Origin: Tsuneonella rigui
Lineage (GTDB): Bacteria > Pseudomonadota > Alphaproteobacteria > Sphingomonadales > Sphingomonadaceae
Direction of reading: 5' to 3'
DNA: 64,000 nucleotides
NCBI RefSeq assembly: GCF_003958625.1
Contig: NZ_RSEL01000005.1
Location: 62,001 to 126,000 of the forward strand
Positions 18,303 to 30,500 of this stretch are shown in pieces. Within the stretch, counting starts at the first letter, position 1. Each line of letters opens with the position of its first letter. The notes under the pieces are model-generated. The model was not told the origin of the DNA. It made no database searches and saw only the letters and a program-made list of their open reading frames with translations. The translations under genes and the position numbers were made by a program.

Positions 18303-19064
18303 ATGTCCGGACAGCTAGACCGTCTCCTCGCCATCATGGCCACCCTGCGCGACCCCAAACGCGGTTGCGAATGGGATCGCGCGCAGCGGTTCGAGACGAT
18401 CGTCCCGCACACGATCGAGGAAGCTTACGAAGTCGCGGACGCGGTGGCGCGCGGCGATATTGACGATATCCGCGACGAGCTTGGCGACTTGCTGTTCCAA
18501 GTCGTGTTCCAGGCGCGGATCGCCGAGGAAAGCGGCCAGTTCGATTTCGACGCCGTTGCCCGCTCGATCGCCGATAAGCTGGAGGCGCGGCACCCGCATA
18601 TCTTCGCCGGCGAGACCCTTGAGCCCGGCGGCCGCGACGAGCGTTGGGAGGCGCTCAAGGCGGCGGAGCGCGCTTCCAAGGGCGCGCAAAGCGCCCTCGA
18701 TGGTGTCGCCGCAGCGCTGCCGGCATTGATGCGCGCGGACAAGCTGCAGAAACGAGCGGCCCGGACGGGGTTCGATTGGCCCGACCGCGAAGGTCCGGCT
18801 GAGAAGCTCGCCGAGGAGATGCGCGAACTCGCCGAAGCGCCGACGGATGAGCAATTCGAGGAAGCGGGCGACCTACTGTTCGCCGCGGTCAATTTGGTGC
18901 GCGCCTATGGCGTCGCGCCGGAGGATGCACTGCGAGCCGCGAACGCCAAGTTCGAACGTCGCTTCCGGGCGATGGAATCATTGGTTGGCAAAGGCTTCGC
19001 CGACCTGTCGCTCGACCAGCAGGAAGCGCTCTGGCAACAGGTCAAGGCCAGCGAGCGCTCATAG
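18303..19064 (+). CDS. mazG: Nucleoside triphosphate pyrophosphohydrolase MazG
   Basis: Hydrolyses NTPs and dNTPs, including damaged ones, to monophosphate plus pyrophosphate. 253 residues from ATG 18303 with two MazG halves. The first has the metal-binding helix pair EEAYEVADAV and RDELGDLLFQVVFQARIAEE; the second has EEAGDLLFAAVNLVR. The segment RHPHIFAGETLE between them is characteristic. It is preceded by an AT-rich promoter-like stretch rather than a coupled overlap, so it is probably transcribed on its own. Its end overlaps the convergent hflX by six bases. Confidence 0.97.
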   Translation: MSGQLDRLLAIMATLRDPKRGCEWDRAQRFETIVPHTIEEAYEVADAVARGDIDDIRDELGDLLFQVVFQARIAEESGQFDFDAVARSIADKLEARHPHIFAGETLEPGGRDERWEALKAAERASKGAQSALDGVAAALPALMRADKLQKRAARTGFDWPDREGPAEKLAEEMRELAEAPTDEQFEEAGDLLFAAVNLVRAYGVAPEDALRAANAKFERRFRAMESLVGKGFADLSLDQQEALWQQVKASERS

Positions 19065-20351
19065 CGTTTCGAACTGGCCGAGCTCCTTGGGATTGAGCCG
19101 CACCGCCAGCCGCCGCAGCGGGCCGTCGGGACCAGAGCCCGCCTCTTCCTCCTCGAGCACTTCGCCATGCGCGTGGAGCCATGCGATCCGCCGTCCGGCG
19201 CTCGCCGGCAGCACGAACTCATGGACACGCGCCTGCTGCGTCAGCAACTCGCCGAGGCGGTCGAGCAACTCAGGCACCCCTTCCCCCGTTACCGCGGATA
19301 TCACGATCGTGCTGTCGTCCGCCGCCTGCATCAGTTCCGCGACCTGATCGGCCGGCAGCAGGTCGATCTTGTTCCACACTTCGACGATCGGGATCGAGGC
19401 GCCCTCCTCCCCCTCGGTCACGCCGAGGTCGCCGAGCACTTCAAGCACCTGCGATTTCTGCGCCGCGGTCGATGGATTGGCGATGTCGCGCACGTGAAGG
19501 ATCAGGTCGGCGCCGGTCACTTCCTCCAGCGTCGCGCGGAAGGCGGCGACGAGTTGGGTCGGCAGGTCGGAAATGAAGCCAACCGTATCCGACAGGATCG
19601 CCTTCTCGACCCCTGGCAGGCCGATCGCGCGCATCGTCGGGTCGAGCGTAGCGAACAGCAGGTCTTCCGCCATCACTTCGGCGCCGGTCAGGCGATTGAA
19701 CAGCGTGGACTTTCCGGCGTTGGTGTAGCCGACGAGCGCGACCACTGGCCACGGCGCCCTCCCCCGCCGTTCGCGGTGGAGCGCGCGGGTCTTGCGCACC
19801 CCTTCCAGTTCCTTGCGCAGGCGGCCCATGCGCTGGCGGATCATTCGCCGGTCGGCCTCGATCTGCGTCTCGCCCGGGCCGCCGAGGAAGCCGAAGCCAC
19901 CGCGCTGGCGCTCGAGGTGAGTCCACGACCGCACCAGCCGGCTCTGCTGGTAATCGAGATGCGCCAGTTCGACTTGCAGCCGCCCTTCCGCGGTGGCGGC
20001 GCGCTCGCCGAAGATTTCGAGGATCAAGCCGGTGCGGTCGATCACCTTGCGCTTGAGCCGGTCTTCCAGATTGCGCTGCTGGATCGGACTGAGCGCGCCG
20101 TCGACCACCACCAGTTCGGCCTCGTTCTGCTCGCAGGCGGTGGCGATGTTATCGACCTGGCCCGATCCGAATAGCGTGCCCGGCCGAACCTCGCGCACCG
20201 GCACCACGAACGCGTCGGCGACGACGATCCCGATCGCCAGCGCCAGGCCGCACGCCTCCTCCAGCCGCGCCTCGGGCTCGAGGTCATGATGCCGCCCGCG
20301 AACGTCGGGACACACGACCACGGCCCGCGCGCCGCGCGAGACCTCACCCAT
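19059..20351 (-). CDS. hflX: GTPase HflX
   Basis: Ribosome-splitting GTPase acting after heat or other stress. 430 residues. The N-terminal HflX domain has GTLFGSGQVDNI and ALSPIQQRNLE, then a glycine-rich linker (RGGFGFLGGPGETQIEADRR). The G domain has G1 VGYTNAGKSTLFN, G2 FATLDPTMR, G3 SDTVGFISDLP, G4 NKID and G5 SAVTGEG. Start ATG 20351. It lies 17 bases after the stop of hfq, the classical hfq-hflX pairing, so the two are likely cotranscribed. Confidence 0.98.
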   Translation of the reverse strand: MGEVSRGARAVVVCPDVRGRHHDLEPEARLEEACGLALAIGIVVADAFVVPVREVRPGTLFGSGQVDNIATACEQNEAELVVVDGALSPIQQRNLEDRLKRKVIDRTGLILEIFGERAATAEGRLQVELAHLDYQQSRLVRSWTHLERQRGGFGFLGGPGETQIEADRRMIRQRMGRLRKELEGVRKTRALHRERRGRAPWPVVALVGYTNAGKSTLFNRLTGAEVMAEDLLFATLDPTMRAIGLPGVEKAILSDTVGFISDLPTQLVAAFRATLEEVTGADLILHVRDIANPSTAAQKSQVLEVLGDLGVTEGEEGASIPIVEVWNKIDLLPADQVAELMQAADDSTIVISAVTGEGVPELLDRLGELLTQQARVHEFVLPASAGRRIAWLHAHGEVLEEEEAGSGPDGPLRRLAVRLNPKELGQFETL

Positions 20352-20368
20352 CAGATCATCGTCGAAGC

Positions 20369-20932
20369 TCAGTCGTTATCGCCTTCGAATTCGTCGCTCA
20401 GGTCGACGTTGGTCGCCGGCTGGATGGTCGACACGGCGTGCTTGTAGGCGAGCTGGACGTAGCCCTCGCGCTCCAAGAGCATGCAGAACAGATCGTACGC
20501 GGCGATCTTGCCTTGCAGCATCACGCCGTTGACCAGAAACATGGTCACCTGAACCTCAGCGTCGCTCACCCGGCTGAGGAACACATCCTGCAGCAGGCGC
20601 TGCTTGGTGCTGGCGCGCTGGCTGGCGAACTGGGTCGCGTCCACCGGCTGGCTCGGCATGATGGTCGAGACCGCGTGCTTGTAGACCAGCTGCGACTGCC
20701 CGTCGCGCCGCAGCAGGATCGAAAAGTTGTCGAACCAGGTGACGATGCCCTGCAACTTGACACCCTTGACCAGGAACATGGTCACCGGCGTCTTGTTCTT
20801 GCGCAGCAGGTTGAGGAACGCGTCCTGCAGGCTCTGCTGCTTGCCGTTGGCGCCGGCGGACGCGTCGGTTTCCTTGGCGGGACGTTCCTTGGCGGGCACA
20901 GGACGCGCGGACAGCGTGCGGGATGTGGACAC
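20369..20932 (-). CDS. hfq: Tandem two-domain Hfq RNA chaperone
   Basis: 187 residues, about twice the usual bacterial Hfq length, starting at GTG 20932 with GGAGACC upstream. After a basic, disordered leader (1-33) come two complete Sm-type domains. The first, at about 34-95, begins [10 protein letters not shown] and ends [11 protein letters not shown]. The second, at about 113-173, begins [11 protein letters not shown] and ends [11 protein letters not shown]. Both keep the Gln/Asp and YKH residues of the proximal RNA site. The rim arginine patch is present only in domain 1 (RKNK at 44-47); domain 2 has VSDAE there. An acidic tail ends DEFEGDND. A trimer could mimic the normal hexamer. Located between ntrX and hflX, as expected for hfq. 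Confidence 0.95.
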   Translation of the reverse strand: MSTSRTLSARPVPAKERPAKETDASAGANGKQQSLQDAFLNLLRKNKTPVTMFLVKGVKLQGIVTWFDNFSILLRRDGQSQLVYKHAVSTIMPSQPVDATQFASQRASTKQRLLQDVFLSRVSDAEVQVTMFLVNGVMLQGKIAAYDLFCMLLEREGYVQLAYKHAVSTIQPATNVDLSDEFEGDND

Positions 20933-21089
20933 TTGAGTGGTCTCCGTTTCTTGGCGCCCGCTTTCCTGCGGTTACGCGATCTGGCGCACGATTGGGAAAC
21001 CGTGCACCGGGTATCGCGACCGATTATGGGGCGTCCGCCTCAATTCGCAAATGCTTTTGCTGCATCTGCGTTCCGGCGCAGGTGAGAGA

Positions 21090-22466
<1,377 letters not shown>

Positions 22467-22489
22467 CTAGGGTAAGTCCTTTCCAGAAT

Positions 22490-24718
22490 TCATTCGGCCG
22501 CTACCGCGCCCGCGGCGAGCGGGTCGCGGGCAAAGCGCAGCACCACGCGGGTGCCGCCGTCGGGCGCCCCCGCAAACGTCATTTCGCCCCCATGCTCCTC
22601 GACGATCTTGTTGACGATCGCGAGGCCCAGCCCGGTCCCCTTTTCCCGGGTGGTCACGTACGGCTCGACGATCCGCTCGCGGTCCTGCGGCAGGCCGACG
22701 CCGTTGTCCTCGACGGTGACGGAGAGCATCTCGGCGGTGGTCTCGAGCGTGACGCGGATGCGGCCGCGATAGTCCACGTCGGCCCCCCGTCCGCGTGCAT
22801 CGATCGCCTCGACCGCGTTCTTGAGCACGTTGGTCATTGCCTGGCCGAACTGATGCCGGTCGCATGCGATCACGATGCTGCTCTCGCTGTCCGAGATCAG
22901 GCGGAAATCGATCTCCGGATGCGCCACTTCCTGCAGGAACAGCGCCTGCTTGACGAGGTCGTGCGCGTCTTCCGGCCGGAACACCGGCTTGGGCAGGCGG
23001 GCGAAGCTGGAGAATTCGTCGACCATCTTGCGAAGGTCACCGACCTGGCGAACGATGGTGCTGGTCAGCTCGTCGAACAGCTCGCCGTCGCTGTCGATCT
23101 GCTTGCGATAGCGTCGTTTCAACCGCTCGGTGGCGAGCTGGATCGGCGTGAGCGGGTTCTTGATCTCGTGTGCGATGCGGCGCGCGACGTCGGACCACGC
23201 GGCCTGGCGCTGGTCGAGGATCTGGCGGGTGATGTCTTCGAACGTGATCACCCGGCCTTCGGGCGCAGCGCCGACCTTGACCGCGAGCGTCAAAAGCTCG
23301 CCCCCCTTGCTCCAGTTGACGATCCCGCCGGCGAGACTGGCGTCGGACATATCGGCGAACTGCGGGGCCAATTCCGCCAAGGTCGAGCCGGCGGGCACCG
23401 GTCCCTTCTCGCCCAGCAGCAGCTCCTGCGCGGAGCTATTCATCAGCAGCACGCGCCCGTCCGGATCCACGGTGACGATGCCGGCGGTAATCGATTCCAC
23501 CACCGCTTCGATAAAGGCGCGCCGTTCCTCGAGCTGGCGGTTGGCTCCGACCAGCGCAGTGGTTTGCTGCTCAATCTGGCCAGCCATGCGGTTGAACGCG
23601 CGATTGAGCATACCGATCTCGTCGGGCCCGGTGCGCCCTTCGACGCGAACGGCGAAGTTCCCGGCGCCGACCTTGCGCGCGGCGGTGACCAGCTCGGTCA
23701 ACGGCTTGACCTGGCGGTCGGCGAAGCGCAGCGCGAACCACACGGCGAGCCCCACCAGCGCCAGGCTGACGAAGAACAGTGCGAGGTTGAACCGCAACTG
23801 CAACGCCCTCGCTCGTTTGGCGAGCATGTCGTAAGACGCGACCACCGACTGCGCGCGCGACCACTGGCTGAAGCTCGTCGCCTCGGTATTGCGCGCGGCA
23901 TAGAGGAATATCCCGGCTTTCAGGTCGATCGCCGCTACCGCTTCGATCCGCACTGAATTGCCGGTGACGTAGATGGGGTTGCCGGCCTTGAGTTCCGGCA
24001 AGGCGGCAGCCGCGACCTTGGTGACACGATCATCCGAGCTGATGTTGCTGAGGACGGCGACGCGGAACGAACCGTCAGGGACCTGTTGCAGGATCGCCGA
24101 CTCATTCAGTTCGAGCTGCCTGACCTGCTGGATGTAGACATCGGTCACAGCCGGTTCGGTCAGCGGGTAACGCTGCAGGTAATACTGCATCACGTTGGCC
24201 ATCGAGACGGTGTTGTCGGCGACCTGCACCTGGTTCTGCTCGTAGTAGCCGCGCGCCAGCGCGTTGGCGTTCTGCATCACCCCGCGTGAGCTGTCGGAGA
24301 ACCAGAAGTCGACGCCCGACTGGAACAGGAAGGCGGCAAAGCCCACCACCAGCAGCGTCGGGATCGCGGCGATCAGCGAGAAGAAGAACACCAGGCGGAC
24401 GTGCAGCCGGGCGGTGCCGCCCTCCGCCCGCCTGAGCGCCAGGCGGCGTCCCATCAGAACCAGCAGCGTCATCGCCGGCACCAACGTGCCCAGCAGCAGC
24501 AAGGCAACCTGTTGCGAGGACATCAGCTGCCCTTCGGCCGGCGGAGTGGCGAAGGTGTACCACGTCGTCCACACCATCGGCAGGAAGGTGAGCGTGGCGA
24601 TGATTTCGAGGATCAGGTAGAAATTTGCCCGCCGGCTCGCGACCACGAACTTGCGCCACCAGCGCGGACTGCGCCGGGCGGGCCGGTCGGCCGCGGTTGC
24701 AAGCGGATGCGAAGCCAT
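22490..24718 (-). CDS. ntrY: Sensor histidine kinase NtrY
   Basis: 742 residues. Several N-terminal membrane helices (about residues 25-50, 70-90 and 108-130), a periplasmic region, another helix (about 310-330), a HAMP domain (VKPLTELVTAARKVGAGNF), a PAS segment (SITAGIVTVDPDGRVLLMNSSAQELL), the phospho-acceptor helix [18 protein letters not shown], and an HATPase with NVLKNAVEA, DNGVGLP and GTGLGLAIV. Phosphorylates NtrX. The size and many membrane helices fit alphaproteobacterial NtrY. A 65-base gap separates it from ntrC upstream, long enough for its own promoter. Confidence 0.96.
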   Translation of the reverse strand: MASHPLATAADRPARRSPRWWRKFVVASRRANFYLILEIIATLTFLPMVWTTWYTFATPPAEGQLMSSQQVALLLLGTLVPAMTLLVLMGRRLALRRAEGGTARLHVRLVFFFSLIAAIPTLLVVGFAAFLFQSGVDFWFSDSSRGVMQNANALARGYYEQNQVQVADNTVSMANVMQYYLQRYPLTEPAVTDVYIQQVRQLELNESAILQQVPDGSFRVAVLSNISSDDRVTKVAAAALPELKAGNPIYVTGNSVRIEAVAAIDLKAGIFLYAARNTEATSFSQWSRAQSVVASYDMLAKRARALQLRFNLALFFVSLALVGLAVWFALRFADRQVKPLTELVTAARKVGAGNFAVRVEGRTGPDEIGMLNRAFNRMAGQIEQQTTALVGANRQLEERRAFIEAVVESITAGIVTVDPDGRVLLMNSSAQELLLGEKGPVPAGSTLAELAPQFADMSDASLAGGIVNWSKGGELLTLAVKVGAAPEGRVITFEDITRQILDQRQAAWSDVARRIAHEIKNPLTPIQLATERLKRRYRKQIDSDGELFDELTSTIVRQVGDLRKMVDEFSSFARLPKPVFRPEDAHDLVKQALFLQEVAHPEIDFRLISDSESSIVIACDRHQFGQAMTNVLKNAVEAIDARGRGADVDYRGRIRVTLETTAEMLSVTVEDNGVGLPQDRERIVEPYVTTREKGTGLGLAIVNKIVEEHGGEMTFAGAPDGGTRVVLRFARDPLAAGAVAAE

Positions 24719-24783
24719 CGTTGCGCGGTTACAACTGGGCTGTTGCAGATTTGCAAGTGCTTTTCGGCGGCCCGCCGAAGCAA

Positions 24784-26192
<1,409 letters not shown>

Positions 26193-26196
<4 letters not shown>

Positions 26197-27269
26197 CGCC
26201 GTCCCTCCTGCTTCGCCACCGGCAGGTGGACGCGGAAATGGGTCAGGCCCGCACGCTCATCGCGTTCGTGGGCAATGCGGCCCTCCATGTCGCGGACCAG
26301 GCGGTGCACCAGCGCCAAGCCGAGGCCCTGCCCGCCTTGCTTATTGCTGACAAATGGCTCGAATACGTGATCGCGCAGCTTGGGGTCGATGCCCGCCCCG
26401 TTGTCGCTGACCGTCAACTCGATCGGCAGTCGCACCGAGCGGCCGGGCCGCATCGCATTGTAGATCAGACCGCTGACGTAGCGCGTGCGCACCGTGATCC
26501 GCGCGCCTTCGCGCCCTGCACTCGCATCGCGTGCATTGGCGAGCAAGTTGATCACCACCTGCTCCAGCGCCTCCGCGTTGCCCGCCACCGGCGGGAGCGA
26601 CGGATCGAATTCCTCGACCAGCTCTACGTCCCCCAGCCCCGCTCCGCGCACGGTGGCGATGGCGCGGCGTACGGCCTCGTGGAGGTTGAGCGCTGTGTTC
26701 GGTTCCGCATTGCGCGCGCCGATCCGCTGCATCCGGTCGATCAGCGCGGCGATCCGGGTCACCTCGGTGGCGATCAAATCGGCGAGCGGGCGGTCGTCGT
26801 CGCTCAGCTTGCGCGCGATCAGTTGGCCGGCACCTCGGATGGCGGCGAGCGGGTTCTTGATCTCGTGGGCGAGTACCGAGGGTGCGCTGAGCGCGGCTTC
26901 GCCCCGGTCGCCATCGGGGGTGTCATCCTGGCCGGCGTCGGACAAGGTGACAACGCGCCAGCCCGGATGCGTCGGCAAGGGTGACATCGTGAGGTTGACC
27001 TTGCGCTCTTCCCCGCCCGCGCGGATGACTACCCCTCGAGCCACGAGCGGCGCGTCGTCGTCGCGCGAATGGACCGTGATCCGCGCGTCGTCGACCTGGA
27101 CGACATCGAATAGCGGAGAGCCCACCAGCCGATGCGCGCTGCGGCCGAGCATGTCCTCGCTCGCCGGGTTGGCCTCGGCAATGACGAGATCGGGGTCGAT
27201 CAGCAGGAGTGCGAAGACGAGGCCGGCGAGTTGCTCGCGCGGTCCTGGCGCCCCGCCCTCTCCGGTCAC
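26193..27269 (-). CDS. ntrB: Nitrogen-regulation sensor histidine kinase NtrB (NR-II)
   Basis: 358 residues from GTG 27269, which overlaps the dusB stop (GTGA); the same frame stays open far upstream inside dusB, but that part is not coding for this protein. A PAS domain ([19 protein letters not shown]) is followed by the histidine segment [19 protein letters not shown] and an HATPase with [20 protein letters not shown] and [13 protein letters not shown]. No membrane segment, so a cytosolic kinase/phosphatase that normally answers to PII. Stop overlaps ntrC by four bases, so ntrB and ntrC are coupled. Confidence 0.95.
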
Positions 27270-28282
27270 GCCGCCTTCCGGCGCAGCAGCGGCTCGTAGA
27301 AACGGTCGATCTCGCCCAGCACCTGGTCGGCCTTGTCGATGAAGTTGACCTTGTTGCGGAAGTCGGCCGAGCCGTGGAGGCCCTTGGTATACCAGCCGAT
27401 GTGCTTGCGGGCCATCTTGACGCCGGTGTCTTCGCCGTAGTGATTCAGCATCGCGCGGTAGTGCTCGACGATCACCGCGTGCTGTTCGTCGATATCGGGA
27501 TCGGCCAGCCTCTCGCCCGTCCTCCACCAGTGCATGACCTGGCCGAGCAACCACGGGCGGCCATAGGCGCCGCGGCCGATCATGACGCCGTCGGCGCCCG
27601 ATTGCGCCAGCGCCTGCGCCGCGTCGTCGATCGAGCAGATGTCGCCGTTGACGATCACCGGGATCGACACCGCGTCCTTGACCTTGCGCACGAACGCCCA
27701 GTCGGCGCTGCCCTTGTACATCTGGTTGCGGGTGCGGCCGTGGATCGCGACCATCTTGACGCCGAGATCCTCGGCCATGCGGGCGAGTTCTGGTGCGTTG
27801 AGGCTGTCGTGATCCCAGCCCATCCGCATCTTGACGGTAACCGGCACGTCGACCGCGTTGACCACGGCCTCCATCAGCCGGACCGCCAGCGGCACTTCGC
27901 GCATCAGCGCGGAGCCGGCGTACTGGCCGACCACCTTGCGCACCGGGCAGCCGAAGTTGATGTCGATGATTGCCGCGCCTCGATCGGCGCTGAGCTTGGC
28001 CGCTTCGGCCATCGAGACCGGATCGCAGCCGACGAGTTGCATCGAGACCGGATCCTCGATGGGGGCCCACGCCGCCTTCTGGATCGACTGGCGCGTCTCG
28101 CGGATGGCCGCCTCGCTCGCCACCATCTCGGTCACATTGAGGCCCGAGCCGTAGCGGCGCACGAGCGCGCGGAACGGCATGTCGGTGACTCCCGTCATCG
28201 GCGCGAGGACCACCGGCGTGGCGACCGTCACCGGGCCGACCTGGATCGGCTGGGGGGCAGAAGGATGGGGGGCTTGGGACAT
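27266..28282 (-). CDS. dusB: tRNA-dihydrouridine synthase DusB
   Basis: FMN/NADPH enzyme reducing uridine in the tRNA D-loop. 338 residues with the FMN barrel start [16 protein letters not shown], the catalytic cysteine in [10 protein letters not shown], the lysine/arginine-rich [24 protein letters not shown] and [10 protein letters not shown]. First gene of the dusB(nifR3)-ntrBC-ntrYX block, an arrangement conserved in alphaproteobacteria. Start ATG 28282; it diverges from ispDF with a 71-base space that must hold both promoters. Confidence 0.97.
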   Translation of the reverse strand: MSQAPHPSAPQPIQVGPVTVATPVVLAPMTGVTDMPFRALVRRYGSGLNVTEMVASEAAIRETRQSIQKAAWAPIEDPVSMQLVGCDPVSMAEAAKLSADRGAAIIDINFGCPVRKVVGQYAGSALMREVPLAVRLMEAVVNAVDVPVTVKMRMGWDHDSLNAPELARMAEDLGVKMVAIHGRTRNQMYKGSADWAFVRKVKDAVSIPVIVNGDICSIDDAAQALAQSGADGVMIGRGAYGRPWLLGQVMHWWRTGERLADPDIDEQHAVIVEHYRAMLNHYGEDTGVKMARKHIGWYTKGLHGSADFRNKVNFIDKADQVLGEIDRFYEPLLRRKAA

Positions 28283-28353
28283 GGTGCCTAAAATTTGGGC
28301 AGCGCATAGTGGATTGAAGGGGTGCGCGCAAGGCGGTAGCGGCGCGCAGGCCC

Positions 28354-29484
28354 ATGAGCACCCTCCCCGCCTTTGCCGCCATCGTCGTCGCCGCGGGTCA
28401 AGGGCTGCGCGCGGGCCAGCCGGTGCCGAAGCAGTTCGCCTTCTGGCGCGGGAAGCCGGTAGTGCGGCACTCGGTTGAGACGCTGCTGACGGTCGGAGCA
28501 GCGCCAGTGGTGGTGGCGATTCCTGCTGGTGCTGAAGAGGTTGCGGGAGTAGCGCTGGCGGGGCTCGACGTTACCTTCGTGACAGGCGGGGCCACGCGGC
28601 AGGAGTCGGTGGCGCGGGCGCTGGAGGCGGTGGCGGGGAGCGAGCGGGTGCTGATCCACGATGCCGCCCGGCCGAACATCCCGCACCTGTCAATCAAGCG
28701 CTTGATCGAGGCGCTGAACACCTGTTCGGGGGCGATTCCGGTGCTGCCGATCACCGACAGCCTCGCGATCGCCGAGAATGGCCTGATGGCCGGCTCGGCC
28801 GACCGCGACGCCTTGCGCCGGGTACAGACGCCGCAAGCCTTTCGCACCGCCGACATCGTTGCCGCCCATCGGGCGTCGACCGGAGATCCAACCGCAGGTG
28901 ACGACGCGCAAGTGTTGCGGGCCGCCGGGGGTGAAGTGGCGCTGGTCGAGGGCGACGAAACGCTCGCCAAGCTGACTTTTGCGCATGACTTTGAGGAGGC
29001 GTCGATGACATTGCGGGTCGGCACGGGTTTCGATGTCCATCGTCTCGCGCCCGGCGAAGAGCTGTGGCTGTGCGGGGTGCGGGTCGAGCATGACCTTGGT
29101 CTGGCCGGTCACAGCGACGCCGATGTCGGGCTACATGCCGTCGTCGACGCGTTGCTCGGCGCGGTCGGCGCGGGGGACATCGGCCAGCACTTTCCGCCCA
29201 CCGACCCGCAATGGAAGGGCGCGCCGTCCTCGCGGTTCGTCCAGCATGCGGTGTCACTGGTCGCACAGGCCGGGTACCGGGTCGGCAACATCGACCTCAC
29301 GCTCATTTGCGAGGCGCCCAAGATTGGAACGCACCGAGAAGTCATGCAGGCGAAACTCGCCGAGCTTGCGGGCGTGGATTTAGGCGCTGTAAATGTGAAG
29401 GCCACTACCACCGAGCGGCTCGGCTTCACGGGACGCGGCGAAGGGATTGCCGCGCAGGCCGTGGCCACAGTGGTTCGTATCTAG
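28354..29484 (+). CDS. ispDF: Bifunctional IspD/IspF of the MEP isoprenoid pathway
   Basis: 376 residues. The IspD part (about 1-220) carries the cytidylyltransferase motif [16 protein letters not shown] and HDAARPNI. The IspF part (about 222-376) starts [10 protein letters not shown] and has [16 protein letters not shown] (zinc ligands), [11 protein letters not shown] and [19 protein letters not shown]. It carries out the third and fifth steps of isopentenyl diphosphate synthesis from methylerythritol phosphate. The fusion is typical of alpha- and epsilonproteobacteria. The following gene starts 13 bases later. Confidence 0.97.
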   Translation: MSTLPAFAAIVVAAGQGLRAGQPVPKQFAFWRGKPVVRHSVETLLTVGAAPVVVAIPAGAEEVAGVALAGLDVTFVTGGATRQESVARALEAVAGSERVLIHDAARPNIPHLSIKRLIEALNTCSGAIPVLPITDSLAIAENGLMAGSADRDALRRVQTPQAFRTADIVAAHRASTGDPTAGDDAQVLRAAGGEVALVEGDETLAKLTFAHDFEEASMTLRVGTGFDVHRLAPGEELWLCGVRVEHDLGLAGHSDADVGLHAVVDALLGAVGAGDIGQHFPPTDPQWKGAPSSRFVQHAVSLVAQAGYRVGNIDLTLICEAPKIGTHREVMQAKLAELAGVDLGAVNVKATTTERLGFTGRGEGIAAQAVATVVRI

Positions 29485-29497
29485 AGGGGATTTTCGA

Positions 29498-30007
29498 ATG
29501 AAAAAGCTTGCCGCCATCGCCGCCGCCGCGGCGCTGTTTCTGCCCGCCACCGCGCAGGCGGAAGAAATGTCGCCTGCCGCGGTGCAGGCCGCGGTACGTT
29601 ACTCGCTGCCGCACCTCCTTTCGGGCGTGCGGGCGAGCTGCGGTCCCAAGCTCTCCGCGAACGGGTATCTGGCGACGCAGGGTGATGCGCTGCTCGCCCG
29701 GTTCTCGCAAGGGTCCGAGGCCGCCTGGCCGGCCGCCAAGACCGCGCTGATGCAGCTCGGTGCGAAGGAAGAAAAGGGCATGGGCGCGATGCTCGGCCAG
29801 ATGCCGGACTCCGCGCTCAAGCCGTTCGTCGACGCGACGATCTCGACCATGGTCGCGACCAAGCTCAAGCCGGAGAATTGCGGCGATGTCGAGCGCGGGC
29901 TGGAGCTGCTGGCGCCGCTGCCGCCGGAGAACATCGCGGGCCTGGTCGGGTTCGTGATCGAGATGGCCGAGCGCGACGACAAGAAGAAGGACGCCAAGGG
30001 TGGCTGA
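29498..30007 (+). CDS. Small periplasmic protein, family not recognised
   Basis: 169 residues from ATG 29498 with AGAGGGGA upstream. A textbook signal peptide (MKKLAAIAAAAALFLPATAQA, about 21 residues, shown in part here) is followed by a helical mature part with two cysteines (SCGPKLSANGYLA and ENCGDVERGLELLAP) that could form a disulfide, and a Lys-rich end (DDKKKDAKGG). Overlaps the CinA gene by eight bases and so probably belongs to the ispDF operon. I know no assigned function. Confidence 0.8.
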   Translation: MKKLAAIAAAAALFLPATAQAEEMSPAAVQAAVRYSLPHLLSGVRASCGPKLSANGYLATQGDALLARFSQGSEAAWPAAKTALMQLGAKEEKGMGAMLGQMPDSALKPFVDATISTMVATKLKPENCGDVERGLELLAPLPPENIAGLVGFVIEMAERDDKKKDAKGG

Positions 30008-30500
30008 CAGCCTCCTGCCTGACGACATCGTCGCGCTCGCGCGGCGGGTCGTCGAGGAGAACGCGGCGGCGGGGCGCAAGGTGGCGGTGGCGGAAAGCTG
30101 CACCGGCGGCCTTGTCGCCGCGGCGCTGACCGAGATCGCCGGCTCGTCCGCGGTGCTCGACTCAGGCTTCGTGACCTATTCGAACGAGGCCAAGCAGCAG
30201 ATGCTCGGCGTTTCGGGCGACATCATCGAGACGTTCGGCGCGGTGTCGATCGCGTGCGTGTGGGCGATGGCCAAAGGCGCGATCGACCGCAGCGAGGCCG
30301 ATGTCGCGGTCTCGATCAGCGGGATCGCCGGGCCTGGTGGTGGCAGCGAACAGAAGCCGGTCGGCACGGTCGTGTTCGCCCGCTCGCGGCGCGACGAGAA
30401 TGGCGAACCCGAGGGCGAGATGCGCCATTTCGGCGATCTGGGGCGGAGCGAGATCCGCCGTCAGGCGGCGCTGGTCGCGCTGGAACTGCTGCTGCCGTAG
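30000..30500 (+). CDS. CinA C-terminal-domain protein (nicotinamide-nucleotide amidase, PncC-like)
   Basis: 166 residues from GTG 30000, lying in the last codons of the preceding gene. Only the CinA C-terminal amidase domain is present: VAVAESCTGGLVAAALTE, SGFVTYSNEAKQQMLGV, ISIAGI-type segment SGIAGPGGGSEQKPVGTV. This domain deamidates NMN to nicotinate mononucleotide in pyridine-nucleotide salvage. Lack of the N-terminal molybdopterin-binding-like domain is normal for PncC-type proteins. Its 3' end overlaps the convergent RatA-like gene by 40 bases. Confidence 0.93.
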   Translation: MADSLLPDDIVALARRVVEENAAAGRKVAVAESCTGGLVAAALTEIAGSSAVLDSGFVTYSNEAKQQMLGVSGDIIETFGAVSIACVWAMAKGAIDRSEADVAVSISGIAGPGGGSEQKPVGTVVFARSRRDENGEPEGEMRHFGDLGRSEIRRQAALVALELLLP

